Source: Cupriavidus basilensis OR16 | Lineage (GTDB): Bacteria > Pseudomonadota > Gammaproteobacteria > Burkholderiales > Burkholderiaceae | Length of the DNA: 64,000 bases | Reading direction: 5' to 3' | NCBI RefSeq assembly: GCF_000243095.1 | Contig: NZ_AHJE01000114.1 | Span: 36,686-100,685 of the forward strand | Shown: positions 16,984-26,534 of the stretch, one piece after another | Numbering within the stretch: position 1 is the first letter of the stretch | How the letters are laid out: the number at the start of each line of letters is the position of its first letter | Program-made: the position numbers and the translations under genes | Notes under the pieces: model-generated | Told to the model about the DNA's origin: nothing | Seen by the model: only the letters and a program-made list of their open reading frames with translations | The model's database searches: none

Positions 16984-18348
16984 ATGTTTGCTGCCCGCAT
17001 CGTTCGCCTGCGCAGGGAATGGAATCTGCAAAAACTGCGCGCGCTCACGCGCTACGCGCTGCGCCGCGCCGGCGAAGGCCGCTTGCCGCAGGTCGCGGCC
17101 AGCCTGACGTTCACCACGGTGCTGGCGGTAGTGCCGGTGCTGACCGTAGCCTTCGCCTTGCTGGCGGCTTTCCCGGTGTTCCGTGAGTTTCGCAGCGCGA
17201 TCGAGTCCTTCCTGTTCCAGAACCTGATTCCGGGTAACGTCAGCAACTCCATCACAAGCTACCTCGGGCAGTTCGCGAAAAACGCAAAAGGCCTGACCGC
17301 GGTAGGCCTGGGCGGCCTGATGGTGACCTCGGTGCTGACCATGCTGACGGTCGAGGACGCGCTTAACGCGATCTGGCGCGTCAAGCAGCGCCGCCCTCTG
17401 GCGCAGCGCGTGCTGGTGTTTTGGGCCGTGCTGACGCTGGGCCCGGTGCTGATCGGCGCCAGCCTGTCAATCAGCTCCTACCTGATCTCGGTCTCGGCCG
17501 GCTATGTCGGCACTATGCCGATCGGGCTGGGGCTGGTGGTGAGCCTGACGCCGGTGCTGCTCTCGGCGGTGGCCTTTGCCTTTCTCTATACCGCCGTGCC
17601 CAACGCCAACGTGGAGTGGCGCGACGCGATCGCCGCCGGCCTGGTGGCGGCGCTGGCCTTTGAGCTGGCCAAGCGGGGCTTCGGCTACTTCGTCACCCAT
17701 ATCCCCACCTACACTGCGGTCTACGGCACCTTTGCCGCGCTGCCGATCTTCCTGTTGTGGATCTACCTGAGCTGGCTGGTGACGCTGCTGGGCGCCACCA
17801 TCGCCGCCAACCTGCCGGTGATCCGGCAAGGCTACTGGCGGCGCCGCACCTTCGCTGGCAGCGAGTTCTTCGATGCGCTTGGCGTGCTCTACCTGCTCTA
17901 TCGGGCGCGGGACGAAGTGCCGCGCAGCGTCGGCGAGCTCGACCTGGGGCGCAAGCTGCGGGTGGAGGCGGACTACCTGGCTGGCCTGCTGGGCAAGCTC
18001 AAGGGCATGCATCTGGTCGGCAGGCTGGCGCAGGATCGAGGCCAGGCGCACTGGGCGCTGTTGTGCGATCCGGCACAGGTGACCCTGCGCTCGCTGCACG
18101 ACCGGCTGGTGCTGAACCTGCCGCGCCTGCCGCGCACGGCGCTGGCGCAGCAGTTGCAGGGCGCCGATGCGCTCAAGCAGGTGCTGGACAACCCGCGCCT
18201 GGACCAACCGCTGCAGGCTGTGTTCCGGCGCCAGCAACAGGATCAACTGGCGCAGGCGCAGACCGGGCCGGACGCCCAGGAACGTCCCGCCGATCCCGCC
18301 CGGCGCACCCTGGAAGTGGTGCCGCCCGGCTGGCACGGCCAGGTCTGA
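16984..18348 (+). CDS. YihY-family inner-membrane protein (formerly annotated RNase BN)
   Basis: 454 residues. Six membrane helices in the N-terminal 290 residues with family motifs AASLTFTTVLAVVPVLTVAF, AIWRVKQRRPL and TYTAVYGTFAALPIFLLWIY, then a soluble, Leu/Arg-rich C-terminal domain of about 150 residues that is common in betaproteobacteria. The old ribonuclease name is not supported; the function is unknown. Intact and usual in length. Confidence 0.9.
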   Translation: MFAARIVRLRREWNLQKLRALTRYALRRAGEGRLPQVAASLTFTTVLAVVPVLTVAFALLAAFPVFREFRSAIESFLFQNLIPGNVSNSITSYLGQFAKNAKGLTAVGLGGLMVTSVLTMLTVEDALNAIWRVKQRRPLAQRVLVFWAVLTLGPVLIGASLSISSYLISVSAGYVGTMPIGLGLVVSLTPVLLSAVAFAFLYTAVPNANVEWRDAIAAGLVAALAFELAKRGFGYFVTHIPTYTAVYGTFAALPIFLLWIYLSWLVTLLGATIAANLPVIRQGYWRRRTFAGSEFFDALGVLYLLYRARDEVPRSVGELDLGRKLRVEADYLAGLLGKLKGMHLVGRLAQDRGQAHWALLCDPAQVTLRSLHDRLVLNLPRLPRTALAQQLQGADALKQVLDNPRLDQPLQAVFRRQQQDQLAQAQTGPDAQERPADPARRTLEVVPPGWHGQV

Positions 18349-18361
18349 AGGCCGCGCAGGC

Positions 18362-18679
18362 CTAGAAGGGAATCCTGCCGCGCCAGATATCGCCGTACAT
18401 CACCCAGTCGCCCATCAGGCTGTAGAGCGGATGGCGGAAGGTGGCGGGGCGGTTTTTCTCGAAGACGAAATGGCCGACCCAGGCGAAGGCATAGCCTGAG
18501 ACCGCGGCCGCTGCCAGCCACCACCAGTTGCCGCTGAGCAGGAGCGCAAGCAGGCACAGCAATGCCACGGTGGAACCGGCGAAATGCAGGCGGCGGCAGG
18601 TGGAGTTGCGGTGTTCGTTCAGGTAGAAGGGGTAGAAGGCGGCGAAATTCTCGAACTCACGGTGGTGGGCCTGGGACAT
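18362..18679 (-). CDS. DUF962 / Mpo1-like membrane protein
   Basis: 105 residues: FYPFYLNEHRNSTCRRLHFA with the conserved His/Asn residues, two central hydrophobic helices, and the closing HPLYSLMGDWVMYGDIWRG. Yeast Mpo1 is an Fe-dependent dioxygenase acting on 2-hydroxy fatty acids; activity of the bacterial member is inferred only. Start at MSQAHHREF, 18679. Convergent with the YihY gene. Confidence 0.85.
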   Translation of the reverse strand: MSQAHHREFENFAAFYPFYLNEHRNSTCRRLHFAGSTVALLCLLALLLSGNWWWLAAAAVSGYAFAWVGHFVFEKNRPATFRHPLYSLMGDWVMYGDIWRGRIPF

Positions 18680-18714
18680 GGCAAGGGCCCCGGTCGGGCA
18701 TTGCCGCCTTGCAA

Positions 18715-18759
18715 CGGTTCGTCCCCCTCTCCGGCGCAGTGGGAGAGGGGGACGAACCG
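18715..18759. terminator. 18-bp perfect inverted repeat, terminator-like
   Basis: The arms CGGTTCGTCCCCCTCTCC (18715-18732) and its exact complement (18742-18759) enclose a 9-base loop, between the hydrolase stop and the DUF962 start. Stem length far exceeds chance. CCCTCTCC...GGAGAGGG hairpins recur between genes in many GC-rich proteobacteria as terminators or dispersed repeats (general knowledge); here it could separate the two minus-strand genes. Confidence 0.75.
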
Positions 18760-18781
18760 CTCGCTCGCGATGCCGGTGCAT

Positions 18782-19606
18782 TCAACCCGCGGCGACCACC
18801 TTGCGTGCGAAAGCCGCCAGCGCGTCCAGTACCTCATCCGGCCTTTCCCCCATCAGTGCATGTCCGCAGGGCACCGTGACCGTGCTGGCCGAAGCCATCC
18901 GGTCAGCTAGTGCTTGCGCGGCTTTGGGCGAGGTCATCATGTCCTTGCTGCCGCTGATGAACAGGGCGGGGCAGTCCACGGCGGCCACGGCGGCGTCGCC
19001 GTTGGCGTAGGCGTTGCAGGCGGAGAAATCGGTGTGGAAGACGTGGCCTGCCGGGTTGCGTTGCGCCACGCGTTCCATCAGGCGCTGGCTGCCGCCTTGC
19101 ATCCACGAGCCCGGTCCCGGCGAGGAGGGCTTGTTGGCGAGGCTGGAGTGCGACCAGGCGTTGACCATGGCGATAGCCTGGTCCACATGGTTGAGGGAGG
19201 CGTCGAGCAGGGCGTCGGCGACTTTCATCGGGTAGGCCGTGGCAAGCAGCGCGATGCCGCGCACCGCTTGCGGATGGCGCGCGGCGGTTTCCAGCGCGAT
19301 CAGCGAGCCCATGCTGTGCCCGAAGACCAGCGCCGGGGCGCTGACGCCGGCCGCGCGCACCAGTTCGATCACCCAGTCGGCCATGGCCTCGACCGTCTTG
19401 AGGGGTTCGCCTTCGCTTCGGTTGTGGCCGGGCAGGTCCACGGCCAGCACGCTGAAACCGTGGTTGGCGAACCAGCGCGTCTGCAGAGCCCATACGCTGT
19501 GGTCGTTCTGCGCGCCGTGCACGAACACGGCACAAGGCAGGGCCGGGTCGAAGGGTTTTCCGCCGGTGTAGGCGTAGGCCTTGCGGCCTGCGATCGTCAG
19601 TTCCAT
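18782..19606 (-). CDS. alpha/beta-fold hydrolase
   Basis: 274 residues: MELTIAGRKAYAYTGGKPFD, oxyanion segment VFVHGAQNDHSVW, nucleophile elbow GHSMGS, acid in LFISGSKDMM and catalytic His in VPCGHALMGERPDEV. All members of a Ser-Asp-His triad can be placed. The ATG overlaps the metZ stop (TGATG), so it is translated with metZ. Natural substrate unknown. Confidence 0.9.
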   Translation of the reverse strand: MELTIAGRKAYAYTGGKPFDPALPCAVFVHGAQNDHSVWALQTRWFANHGFSVLAVDLPGHNRSEGEPLKTVEAMADWVIELVRAAGVSAPALVFGHSMGSLIALETAARHPQAVRGIALLATAYPMKVADALLDASLNHVDQAIAMVNAWSHSSLANKPSSPGPGSWMQGGSQRLMERVAQRNPAGHVFHTDFSACNAYANGDAAVAAVDCPALFISGSKDMMTSPKAAQALADRMASASTVTVPCGHALMGERPDEVLDALAAFARKVVAAG

Positions 19607-20845
19607 CAGGCTTGCCCTCCCTTGGCGCTCATGGCTTTCTCCGCGGCCTTGAGGCCGCGCTTGAGGTCGTCGATGAGGTCGTCCGGGTCTTCCAGGCCGA
19701 CCGACAGGCGGATGGTGCCTTCGCTGATGCCGGCCGCCTGCAGTGCCGCCGCGTCCATGCGGAAGTGGGTGGTGGAGGCGGGGTGGATCACCAGCGAGCG
19801 GGCATCGCCCACATTGGCTGAACACGGCGCCCGCGCCGCGCGGCAGCAGCCGCTTGGCGAGCGCGTAATCCGGATGCGACTCCAGCTCCGGATAGGCCAC
19901 CGACTCGACCATCGGATGCGACACCAGGAATTGCACCACGCGGCGCGCGTTGTCCACGTGGCGGGCCATGCGCAGCGGCAGCGTCTCGATGCCTTGCAAC
20001 AGTTGCCAGGCGGCCATCGGGCTCAGGCAGGCGCCGAAGTCGCGCAGGCCCTCGCGGCGGGCGCGCAGCAGGAACGGGGCCACGGTGCTTTCCTCGGTGA
20101 ACACCATGTTGTGGAAGCCGGCATAGGGCTCCGACAGCTCCGGGAAGCGCCCGGAGGCGTCGAAGTCGAAGGTGCCGCCTTCGGCCAGCACGCCGCCGAT
20201 GGTGGTGCCGTGGCCGCCCAGGAACTTGGTGGCCGAGTGATAGAGCAGGCCGGCGCCCAGGTCGAAGGGCTTGAGCAGGTAGGGCGTGGTGAAGGTGGAG
20301 TCGACCAGCAGCGGGATGCCGTTGTCCTGGCCGAGTTGCGCCAGGGTCGGGATGTCGAGCACGTCCAGCCCCGGATTGCCCAGGGTCTCGCCGAACAGCA
20401 GCTTGGTCTCGGGCCGGATGGCTGCGCGCCAGGCGTCGATGTCGCGCGCCTGCACGAAGGTGGTCTCGATGCCGAAGCGGCGCAGCGTGTAGTGCAGCAG
20501 GTTGTGCGAGCCGCCGTACAGGGCACTGGACGCCACGATGTGCGAGCCCGCGCCCATCAGCGTAGCCACCGCCAGGTGCAGCGCAGCCTGGCCCGAAGCC
20601 ACGCCGATCGCGCCGGCGCCGTTCTCCAGGGCGGCAATGCGCTCCTCGAAGACGGCGACCGTCGGGTTGGAGATACGGGAGTAGACGTGGCCCGCGCGTT
20701 CCATGTTGAACAGCGAGGCGGCGTGCTCGCTGTCCTTGAAGACGAACGACGTCGTCAGGTGGATGGGCGTGGCCCGCGCCCCCGTGGCGGGGTCGGGGGC
20801 GGCGCCTGCATGCAGCGCCAGGGTGTCGAAACGGGTACCGGACAT
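19606..20845 (-). pseudogene. metZ: O-succinylhomoserine sulfhydrylase / homocysteine-forming PLP enzyme, internal loss with frameshift
   Basis: Makes homocysteine from an activated homoserine in methionine synthesis. From MSGTRFDTLALHAGAAPDPA through YSRISNPT and the PLP-lysine motif SATKFLGGHG to RLLPRGAGAVFS the frame is good. There it joins in the wrong frame; the expected end, ANVGDARSLVIHPASTTHFR followed by LSVGLEDPDDLIDDL, lies in another frame ending at 19606. The stretch that usually links GAVFS to ANVGDAR (about 30 residues) is missing near 19815. The 701-codon open frame across metZ and the hydrolase is a by-product of this shift. Confidence 0.88.
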
Positions 20846-21048
20846 GGCTTCAAGGGCTAGAGTTGTCTCCGGAGCGCATCGTAGCATCCGCTGCCGCTGC
20901 GGAGCACGGCAAATAGCCCTGGCGGCCCCGGCGGCGGCCCGTGCTTTACTTGGGCGGCTGGTTTCGGCTAGGATCGGCGCATCAGGCCATGCCGGCAGCG
21001 GCAGGTAATAAACAGCAAAACAGCAGATTCAGAGAAGCGGAGACCATC

Positions 21049-21495
21049 ATGAAAGTCAGCGACATCCTGCAGATCAAGGGCAATACGCTCTATACGGTGA
21101 AGCCGGAAACGTCACTGCTGCTGGCGGTCAACATCATGGCCGAGCACGATATCGGCTCGCTGGTGGTGATGGAATACGGCGACCTGGTCGGCATGCTGAC
21201 CTTCCGCGAGATCATCAAGACGCTCTCCGCCAACGGCGGCAACGTCGGCACCACCAGCCTGCGCAAGGTCATGGACGACGCGCCGCTGACCTGCACGATG
21301 GAGACGGACGTCAATGAAGTCCGCCGCATGATGCTGGAGCGCCACACCCGCTACCTGCCGGTGCTGGACAACCGGACGCTGATGGGCGTGATTTCGTTCT
21401 ACGACGTGGCCAAGGCCGTGGTGGAAGAGCAGAGCTTCGAGAACCGCATGCTCAAGGCCTACATCCGCGACTGGCCGGAAGAAAAGACCGATTGA
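21049..21495 (+). CDS. tandem CBS-domain protein
   Basis: 148 residues made of two CBS domains (MKVSDILQIKGNTLYTVKPE, then MDDAPLTCTMETDVNEVRRM ... HTRYLPVLDNRTLMGVISFY). CBS pairs usually sense adenine nucleotides. Start 21049 preceded by GAAGCGGAG. A stand-alone member; partner unknown. Confidence 0.9.
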   Translation: MKVSDILQIKGNTLYTVKPETSLLLAVNIMAEHDIGSLVVMEYGDLVGMLTFREIIKTLSANGGNVGTTSLRKVMDDAPLTCTMETDVNEVRRMMLERHTRYLPVLDNRTLMGVISFYDVAKAVVEEQSFENRMLKAYIRDWPEEKTD

Positions 21496-21631
21496 GCCGC
21501 CCGTGGCGCGAGAGGTGCCAGGTGCCAGGTGGCAGCGGGCGGGCTGGGGGTGTCGGGGCGCCGCGGGATGCCCTGGCCGGGGTGCATGTGCACCCTCCTG
21601 GGGCACGGTCCGTGGTCCATATCAGTGGTAA

Positions 21632-21659
21632 ATGCCGCGCAACGACGCGGCATCTTTTT
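21632..21659 (+). terminator. rho-independent terminator after the CBS gene
   Basis: ATGCCGCG-CAACGA-CGCGGCAT stem-loop followed by CTTTTTG. It lies 136 bases after the CBS stop and shortly before the LplT/acyltransferase gene, which therefore needs its own promoter or reads through. Confidence 0.8.
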
Positions 21660-21668
21660 GAGCCGACC

Positions 21669-21690
21669 GCTACATGAGCGCTACATGAGC
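21669..21690. repeat. 11-bp tandem duplication at a start codon
   Basis: GCTACATGAGC is present twice in direct succession (21669-21679, 21680-21690). The second copy holds the start codon of the following gene; the first makes a four-codon ORF (Met-Ser-Ala-Thr-stop) ending at that start. Confidence 0.9.
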
Positions 21691-23583
21691 CAACAAAACC
21701 AGTTCCGTCTGCTCCGCACGCGCCGCTTCGCGCCATTCTTCTGGACCCAGTTCCTGGGCGCCATGAACGACAACCTGTTCAAGGTCGCCTTTACCTCCCT
21801 GGTCACCTACCATACGGCCCTGTTCGACGGCGTTGACGCCAAGAGCGCGGCGTTCCTGATTTCGGCGATCTTCATTGCGCCGTTCGTGCTGTTTTCGGCC
21901 ACCAGCGGCCAGATTGCCGACAAGATCGAGAAGTCCCGTCTGATCCGGCTGGTGAAGACGCTGGAAATCGCCATCATGCTGCTGGGGCTGGCGGGCTTTG
22001 CCATGCACAGCGCGCCACTGCTCTACACCGGCACCTTCCTGATGGGGCTGCACTCGACGCTGTTCGGCCCGGTCAAGTTCGCTTACCTGCCGCAGCACCT
22101 GGCCGAGACCGAACTGGTGGGCGGCAACGGGCTGGTGGAGATGGGCACCTTCGTGGCGATCCTGCTTGGCACCCTGCTTGGCGGCGAACTGGCCGGCCTG
22201 ACCCATGGCGAGAAGATCGTGGGGCCGTTCTATGTCGGCGCCGCCTGCGTGGTGCTGGCACTGGCCGGCCGCATGGTGTCCGCGCGCGTGCCGGACTCAC
22301 CAGCGCCGCAACCCGACCTGCGCATCAACTGGAACCCGTTCACGGAGACCTGGCGCAACCTCAAGCTGGCGCGCACCGATCGCACGGTGTTCCTGAGCCT
22401 GCTGGGGATTTCCTGGCTCTGGTTCCTGGGCGCGACGTTCCTTACCTCGTTTTTCAGCTTTGCCAAGGACGTGCTGGGCGGCGACCAGAACGTGGTGACG
22501 CTGCTGCTGGCGGTGTTCTCGCTGGGCATTGGCACCGGCTCGTTGCTGTGCGAGCGGCTGTCCGGGCGCCATGTCGAGATCGGCCTGGTGCCGTTCGGCT
22601 CGATCGGCATGACGGTGTTCGCGGTCGACCTGTTCTTCGCCAGCAATGGCGAGCAGCATAGCGAACTGTCCGGGCTGGCCGGCTTTGCCGCCGACCCGCG
22701 CCACTGGCGTGTGCTGATCGACCTGTTCCTGCTGGCCATGTTCGGCGGCTTCTACAGCGTGCCGCTGTACGCGCTGATCCAGAGCCGCTGCGCGCCGACG
22801 CACCGGGCTCGCATCATTGCCGCCAACAACATCCTCAACAGCTTCTTCATGATCGGCTCCTCGCTGCTGGCGGTGGTGCTGACCCAGGCCGGCTTCAGCA
22901 TTCCGCAGCTGTTCCTGGTGGTGGGGCTGCTCAACGCGGTGGTCGCCATCTACATTTACTCGCTGGTGCCGGAGTTCCTGCTGCGCTTCATTGCCTGGAT
23001 TCTGGTCCATACCGTGTATCGACTGAAGCGCGTCAACGCCGAACACATCCCGGCCGAGGGTGCGGCGGTGCTGGTGTGCAACCACGTCAGCTTTGCCGAC
23101 GCGGTGGTGCTGATGGCCGCCAGCCCACGCCCGGTGCGCTTCCTGATGGACCACCGCATCTTCAAGGTGCCGCTGATGTCGTGGTTCTTCCGCCAGGCCA
23201 AGGCCATTCCGATCGCGCCGGCGCACGAGGATCCGCTCATGCTGGAGCGCGCCTACGACGAAGTCGCGCGGGCGCTGGCCGACGGCGACCTGGTCTGCAT
23301 CTTCCCGGAGGGCAAGATAACGGCCACCGGCGAGCTCAATCCCTTCAAGCAGGGCGTGCAGCAGATCATCCGGCGCACCCCCGTGCCGGTCGTGCCGATG
23401 GCGCTGCGCGGGCTGTGGGGCAGCTTCTTCTCGCGCAAGGGCGGCAATGCCATGTCCCGGCCATTCCGGCGCGGCATCCTGAACCGCCTGGAGCTGGTCG
23501 TGGGCGACCCGATCGCGCCGGAACTGGCCACGCCGGAGGGCCTGCAGCAGGTGGTGCAAGGCCTGCGCGGCGAGTGGCGCTAA
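21685..23583 (+). CDS. LplT-like MFS transporter fused to PlsC-type acyltransferase
   Basis: 632 residues. Residues 1 to about 430 form a 12-helix MFS carrier (LGAMNDNLFKVAF, LFGPVKFAYLPQHL); residues about 440-630 form a glycerophospholipid acyltransferase with the motif NHVSFADAV (His/Asp pair of the NHxxxxD box), FPEGKIT and PVVPMALRG. Such fusions import lysophospholipid and re-acylate it, renewing membrane lipids. The first residues MSQQNQFRLLRTRRFAPFFW follow the duplicated ATG context. Intact. Confidence 0.92.
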   Translation: MSQQNQFRLLRTRRFAPFFWTQFLGAMNDNLFKVAFTSLVTYHTALFDGVDAKSAAFLISAIFIAPFVLFSATSGQIADKIEKSRLIRLVKTLEIAIMLLGLAGFAMHSAPLLYTGTFLMGLHSTLFGPVKFAYLPQHLAETELVGGNGLVEMGTFVAILLGTLLGGELAGLTHGEKIVGPFYVGAACVVLALAGRMVSARVPDSPAPQPDLRINWNPFTETWRNLKLARTDRTVFLSLLGISWLWFLGATFLTSFFSFAKDVLGGDQNVVTLLLAVFSLGIGTGSLLCERLSGRHVEIGLVPFGSIGMTVFAVDLFFASNGEQHSELSGLAGFAADPRHWRVLIDLFLLAMFGGFYSVPLYALIQSRCAPTHRARIIAANNILNSFFMIGSSLLAVVLTQAGFSIPQLFLVVGLLNAVVAIYIYSLVPEFLLRFIAWILVHTVYRLKRVNAEHIPAEGAAVLVCNHVSFADAVVLMAASPRPVRFLMDHRIFKVPLMSWFFRQAKAIPIAPAHEDPLMLERAYDEVARALADGDLVCIFPEGKITATGELNPFKQGVQQIIRRTPVPVVPMALRGLWGSFFSRKGGNAMSRPFRRGILNRLELVVGDPIAPELATPEGLQQVVQGLRGEWR

Positions 23584-23598
23584 CTGGAGCCGCAAACC

Positions 23599-24318
23599 AT
23601 GATCACGCTTTACACCTTCGGGCCGGCCTTCGGCCTGCCCGACGCCAGCCCGTTCGTCACCAAGGCCGACCTGCTGCTCAAGCTCGCGCGGCTGCCGTAC
23701 CGCGCCGCGCAGGGCGGTCTGCGGCGCGCGCCCAAGGGCAAGCTGCCCTATCTCGACGACGAAGGCCGCGTGGTGGCGGACTCCACGCTGATCCGCTGGC
23801 ATCTGGAGAAGACGTACCACATCGACTTCGACGAAGGGCTGACGCCGGCACAGCGCGGCACGGCCTGGTCGGTCGAAAAGATGCTTGAAGATAACTTCTA
23901 CTGGGCCGTGGCCGATGCACGCTGGAACCACGACGCCAATTTTTCCAGGGGCCCGGCGACGTTTTTCCGCGCCGTGCCCTGGCCGGTGCGCGGGCTGGCG
24001 ATGCGTTTTGTGCGCTCGAAGATCCGCCGCATCCTGTGGACGCAGGGGCTCGGGCGCCATAGCCCGGCCGATCTGGCCGCGATCGCCGGCCGCGACGTGG
24101 CGGCCGTGGCCGACATGCTGGGCGACCAGCCCTACCTGATGGGCGACAAGCCCTGCGGTGCCGACGCTACGGTTTTCGCCTTCATGGCCGGCGCGCTGTG
24201 CCCGCTGTTCGACACGCCGATCCGCACCGCGGCTGAATCCCACCCCAACCTGGTGGCCTACGTGGCGCGGATGCGGGAGCGCTTCTATCCGGACCCACAG
24301 GCGGCGCCCGCATCCTGA
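23599..24318 (+). CDS. glutathione S-transferase-like protein (metaxin/FAX type)
   Basis: 239 residues. N-terminal thioredoxin-like fold with YTFGPAFGLPDASPFVTKAD and KGKLPYLDDEG, then the helical domain with GDKPCGADATVFAFMAG. The pattern fits the Failed-axon-connections/metaxin-like branch of GST proteins. Start lies 15 bases after the acyltransferase stop, so probably co-transcribed. Activity not predictable. Confidence 0.85.
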   Translation: MITLYTFGPAFGLPDASPFVTKADLLLKLARLPYRAAQGGLRRAPKGKLPYLDDEGRVVADSTLIRWHLEKTYHIDFDEGLTPAQRGTAWSVEKMLEDNFYWAVADARWNHDANFSRGPATFFRAVPWPVRGLAMRFVRSKIRRILWTQGLGRHSPADLAAIAGRDVAAVADMLGDQPYLMGDKPCGADATVFAFMAGALCPLFDTPIRTAAESHPNLVAYVARMRERFYPDPQAAPAS

Positions 24319-24406
24319 GCGCGAAAGCGGGGAGGGCCGGACGGGCGGCAAAAGCCTTACAATGTAGCCCGTTCCCCAATTCTCACGCCCTCCGCGGTCT
24401 CCCATC

Positions 24407-25525
24407 ATGTCCGGCAATACTCTCGGCCTGCTCTTCACTGTCACCACTTTCGGCGAATCGCACGGGCCAGCCATCGGCGCGGTGGTGGATGGCTGCCCGC
24501 CGGGCATGTCCCTGACCGAGGCCGATATCCAGCTCGACCTGGATCGACGCAAGCCCGGCACCTCGCGCCACGTCACGCAGCGCCAGGAACCTGACCAGGT
24601 CGAGATCCTCTCCGGCGTGTTCGAGGGCAAGACCACCGGCACGCCGATCTGCCTGCTGATCCGCAACACCGACCAGCGCAGCAAGGACTACGGCAATATC
24701 GTCGAGACCTTCCGCCCGGGTCACGCCGACTACACCTACTGGCAGAAGTACGGCATCCGCGACTATCGCGGCGGCGGCCGCTCGTCGGCGCGCCTGACGG
24801 CGCCGGTGGTGGCGGCGGCGGCCGTGGCCAAGAAGTGGCTGCGCGAGCAGTACGGTACCGAGATCCGGGGCTATATGTCGCAGTTGGGCGAAGTCCGCGT
24901 GCCGTTCGTGGACTGGGCGCAAGTGCCGGAGAATCCCTTTTTCGCACCCAATGCGGAGATCGTGCCGGAGCTGGAAACCTATATGGACGCGCTGCGCCGC
25001 GATGGGGACTCCGTCGGCGCGCGCATCGAGGTGGTGGCGAGCAATGTGCCGGTGGGCCTGGGCGAACCGTTGTTCGACAAGCTCGATGCCGATATCGCGC
25101 ATGCCATGATGGGCATCAATGCCGTCAAGGGCGTGGAGATCGGCGCGGGGTTTGACAGCGTCAGCCAGCGCGGCAGCATGCATGGCGATGCACTCAGCGC
25201 GGAAGGGTTTCGCGGCAATAACGCCGGCGGCATGCTGGGCGGCATCTCGACCGGCCAGGACGTCACCGTCTCGCTGGCGATCAAGCCCACCTCCAGCATC
25301 CGCACCCCGCGCGAATCCATCGACAAGGCCGGCCAGCCCGCCACGGTGGAAACCTTCGGCCGCCACGATCCCTGCGTGGGCATTCGCGCGACCCCCATCG
25401 CCGAAGCCATGCTGGCGCTGGTCCTGATGGACCACGCGCTGCGCCACCGTGCCCAATGCGGCGACGTCAAGGTCGATACCCCGCGCATTCCTGCCCAGTC
25501 GCCGCAGTCCGGCCAGTCGCGCTGA
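24407..25525 (+). CDS. aroC: chorismate synthase
   Basis: Last shikimate-pathway step: converts 5-enolpyruvylshikimate-3-phosphate to chorismate with reduced FMN. 372 residues with the three family signatures: GESHGPAIGAVVDGCPPG, the RGGGRSSAR segment near residue 125, and RHDPCVGIRATPIAEAM. Intact, usual length. The downstream MFS frame begins at or before its stop. Confidence 0.96.
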   Translation: MSGNTLGLLFTVTTFGESHGPAIGAVVDGCPPGMSLTEADIQLDLDRRKPGTSRHVTQRQEPDQVEILSGVFEGKTTGTPICLLIRNTDQRSKDYGNIVETFRPGHADYTYWQKYGIRDYRGGGRSSARLTAPVVAAAAVAKKWLREQYGTEIRGYMSQLGEVRVPFVDWAQVPENPFFAPNAEIVPELETYMDALRRDGDSVGARIEVVASNVPVGLGEPLFDKLDADIAHAMMGINAVKGVEIGAGFDSVSQRGSMHGDALSAEGFRGNNAGGMLGGISTGQDVTVSLAIKPTSSIRTPRESIDKAGQPATVETFGRHDPCVGIRATPIAEAMLALVLMDHALRHRAQCGDVKVDTPRIPAQSPQSGQSR

Positions 25526-25526
25526 G

Positions 25527-26492
25527 TTGGCGCAGGCGGAACAACACGCCCGCGCCGCGGGTGCCGGGCGCGTCTCCGAGACGCGCTTTGGCCTGTTTTA
25601 TCTCGGTTACTACGGCTACGTCGGCGTCATCTCCCCCTATGTGAGCCTGTTCTTCGCCGGGCGTGGTTTTTCCCCGGTGCAGATCGGCGTGCTGATGGCC
25701 TGCTTCCAGTTCAGCCGCATTGTCGGCCCGTATTTCTGGGGCTGGCTGTCCGACGTGATGCACACCCGCGTGCGCCTGCTGCGCCTGGCCGCCGTGACAT
25801 CCTTGCTGGCGTTCCTGATGGTGCCCGGCGTCACCAGCTACGGCGGCATGATGGCGATGATGATCGGCTTGAACCTGATCACCAGTGCCATGTCGCCGCT
25901 GGGCGACGCGCTCACCATCTCCACGCTGCGCCGCTACGGCGCCTTCGATCACCGCTACGGGCGCATCCGCATGTTCGGCTCGGCCGGCTTTATCGCGGCC
26001 GTGCTGCTGGGCGGGGCGCTGTTCGAGCGCTACGGCATGGAGGCGTTCCCGTGGCTGGCGAGCGCCATGCTGGCGTTATTCCTGGTGGTGGTGTTCGGCA
26101 TGCGCGACGCGCCGGACGACGGGCCGCGCGTCAAGCCGCCGCCGGCGCTGCCGCTGCTGCGGCGTCCCGATGTGAGCTGGTTCTTCGGCTCGGCGTTCCT
26201 GATGATGTTCGCCCACGCCGCGCTGTACGTGTTCTATTCGCTGTACCTGGAGCAGCTTGGCTACAGCAAGTTTTCCATCGGCGTGATGTGGACCATCGGC
26301 GTGGTTTCCTACGGCCTGGGCGGCACCTGCGGTGGGCTGGCGATGGGATGGACCTGGAAGGCGCTCGGGCCCGCTCACACGTTCGGGCTAGCGGCACTGG
26401 CGGCGGCGGGCGGCGCGCTGTGCGCGTTCATGACGTTCCGTACGGAGGCGGCTTCCGATGCCAAGGCGCAAGCCGCCACGGCCGGGCGCTGA
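25527..26492 (+). CDS. MFS transporter of the nucleoside/phenylpropionate type, internally shortened
   Basis: Secondary carrier (YLGYYGYVGVISPYVSLFFA start region, FGSAGFIAAVLLG, LEQLGYSKFSIGVMWTIGVV). At about 26306 the sequence jumps from TIGVV to SYGLGGTCGGLAMGWTWKAL, the last helices; the roughly 90 residues usually in between are missing without loss of frame. No ATG is suitable: TTG 25527 just after aroC is assumed, GTG 25449 inside aroC is an alternative. As written the protein lacks about three helices. Confidence 0.75.
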   Translation: MAQAEQHARAAGAGRVSETRFGLFYLGYYGYVGVISPYVSLFFAGRGFSPVQIGVLMACFQFSRIVGPYFWGWLSDVMHTRVRLLRLAAVTSLLAFLMVPGVTSYGGMMAMMIGLNLITSAMSPLGDALTISTLRRYGAFDHRYGRIRMFGSAGFIAAVLLGGALFERYGMEAFPWLASAMLALFLVVVFGMRDAPDDGPRVKPPPALPLLRRPDVSWFFGSAFLMMFAHAALYVFYSLYLEQLGYSKFSIGVMWTIGVVSYGLGGTCGGLAMGWTWKALGPAHTFGLAALAAAGGALCAFMTFRTEAASDAKAQAATAGR

Positions 26493-26534
26493 CGCGCGCC
26501 GGCGTTTGGTTCGTTCAGGGCTTCACCGCGGGGT

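Noticed and set aside
18782..20887. MetZ-hydrolase fusion protein
   Set aside because: The junction region has shadow composition and the true metZ end exists in another frame; it results from a frameshift.
22297..24684. 795-codon minus-strand frame opposite LplT, GST and aroC
   Set aside because: Antisense to three well-recognised genes, no family features.
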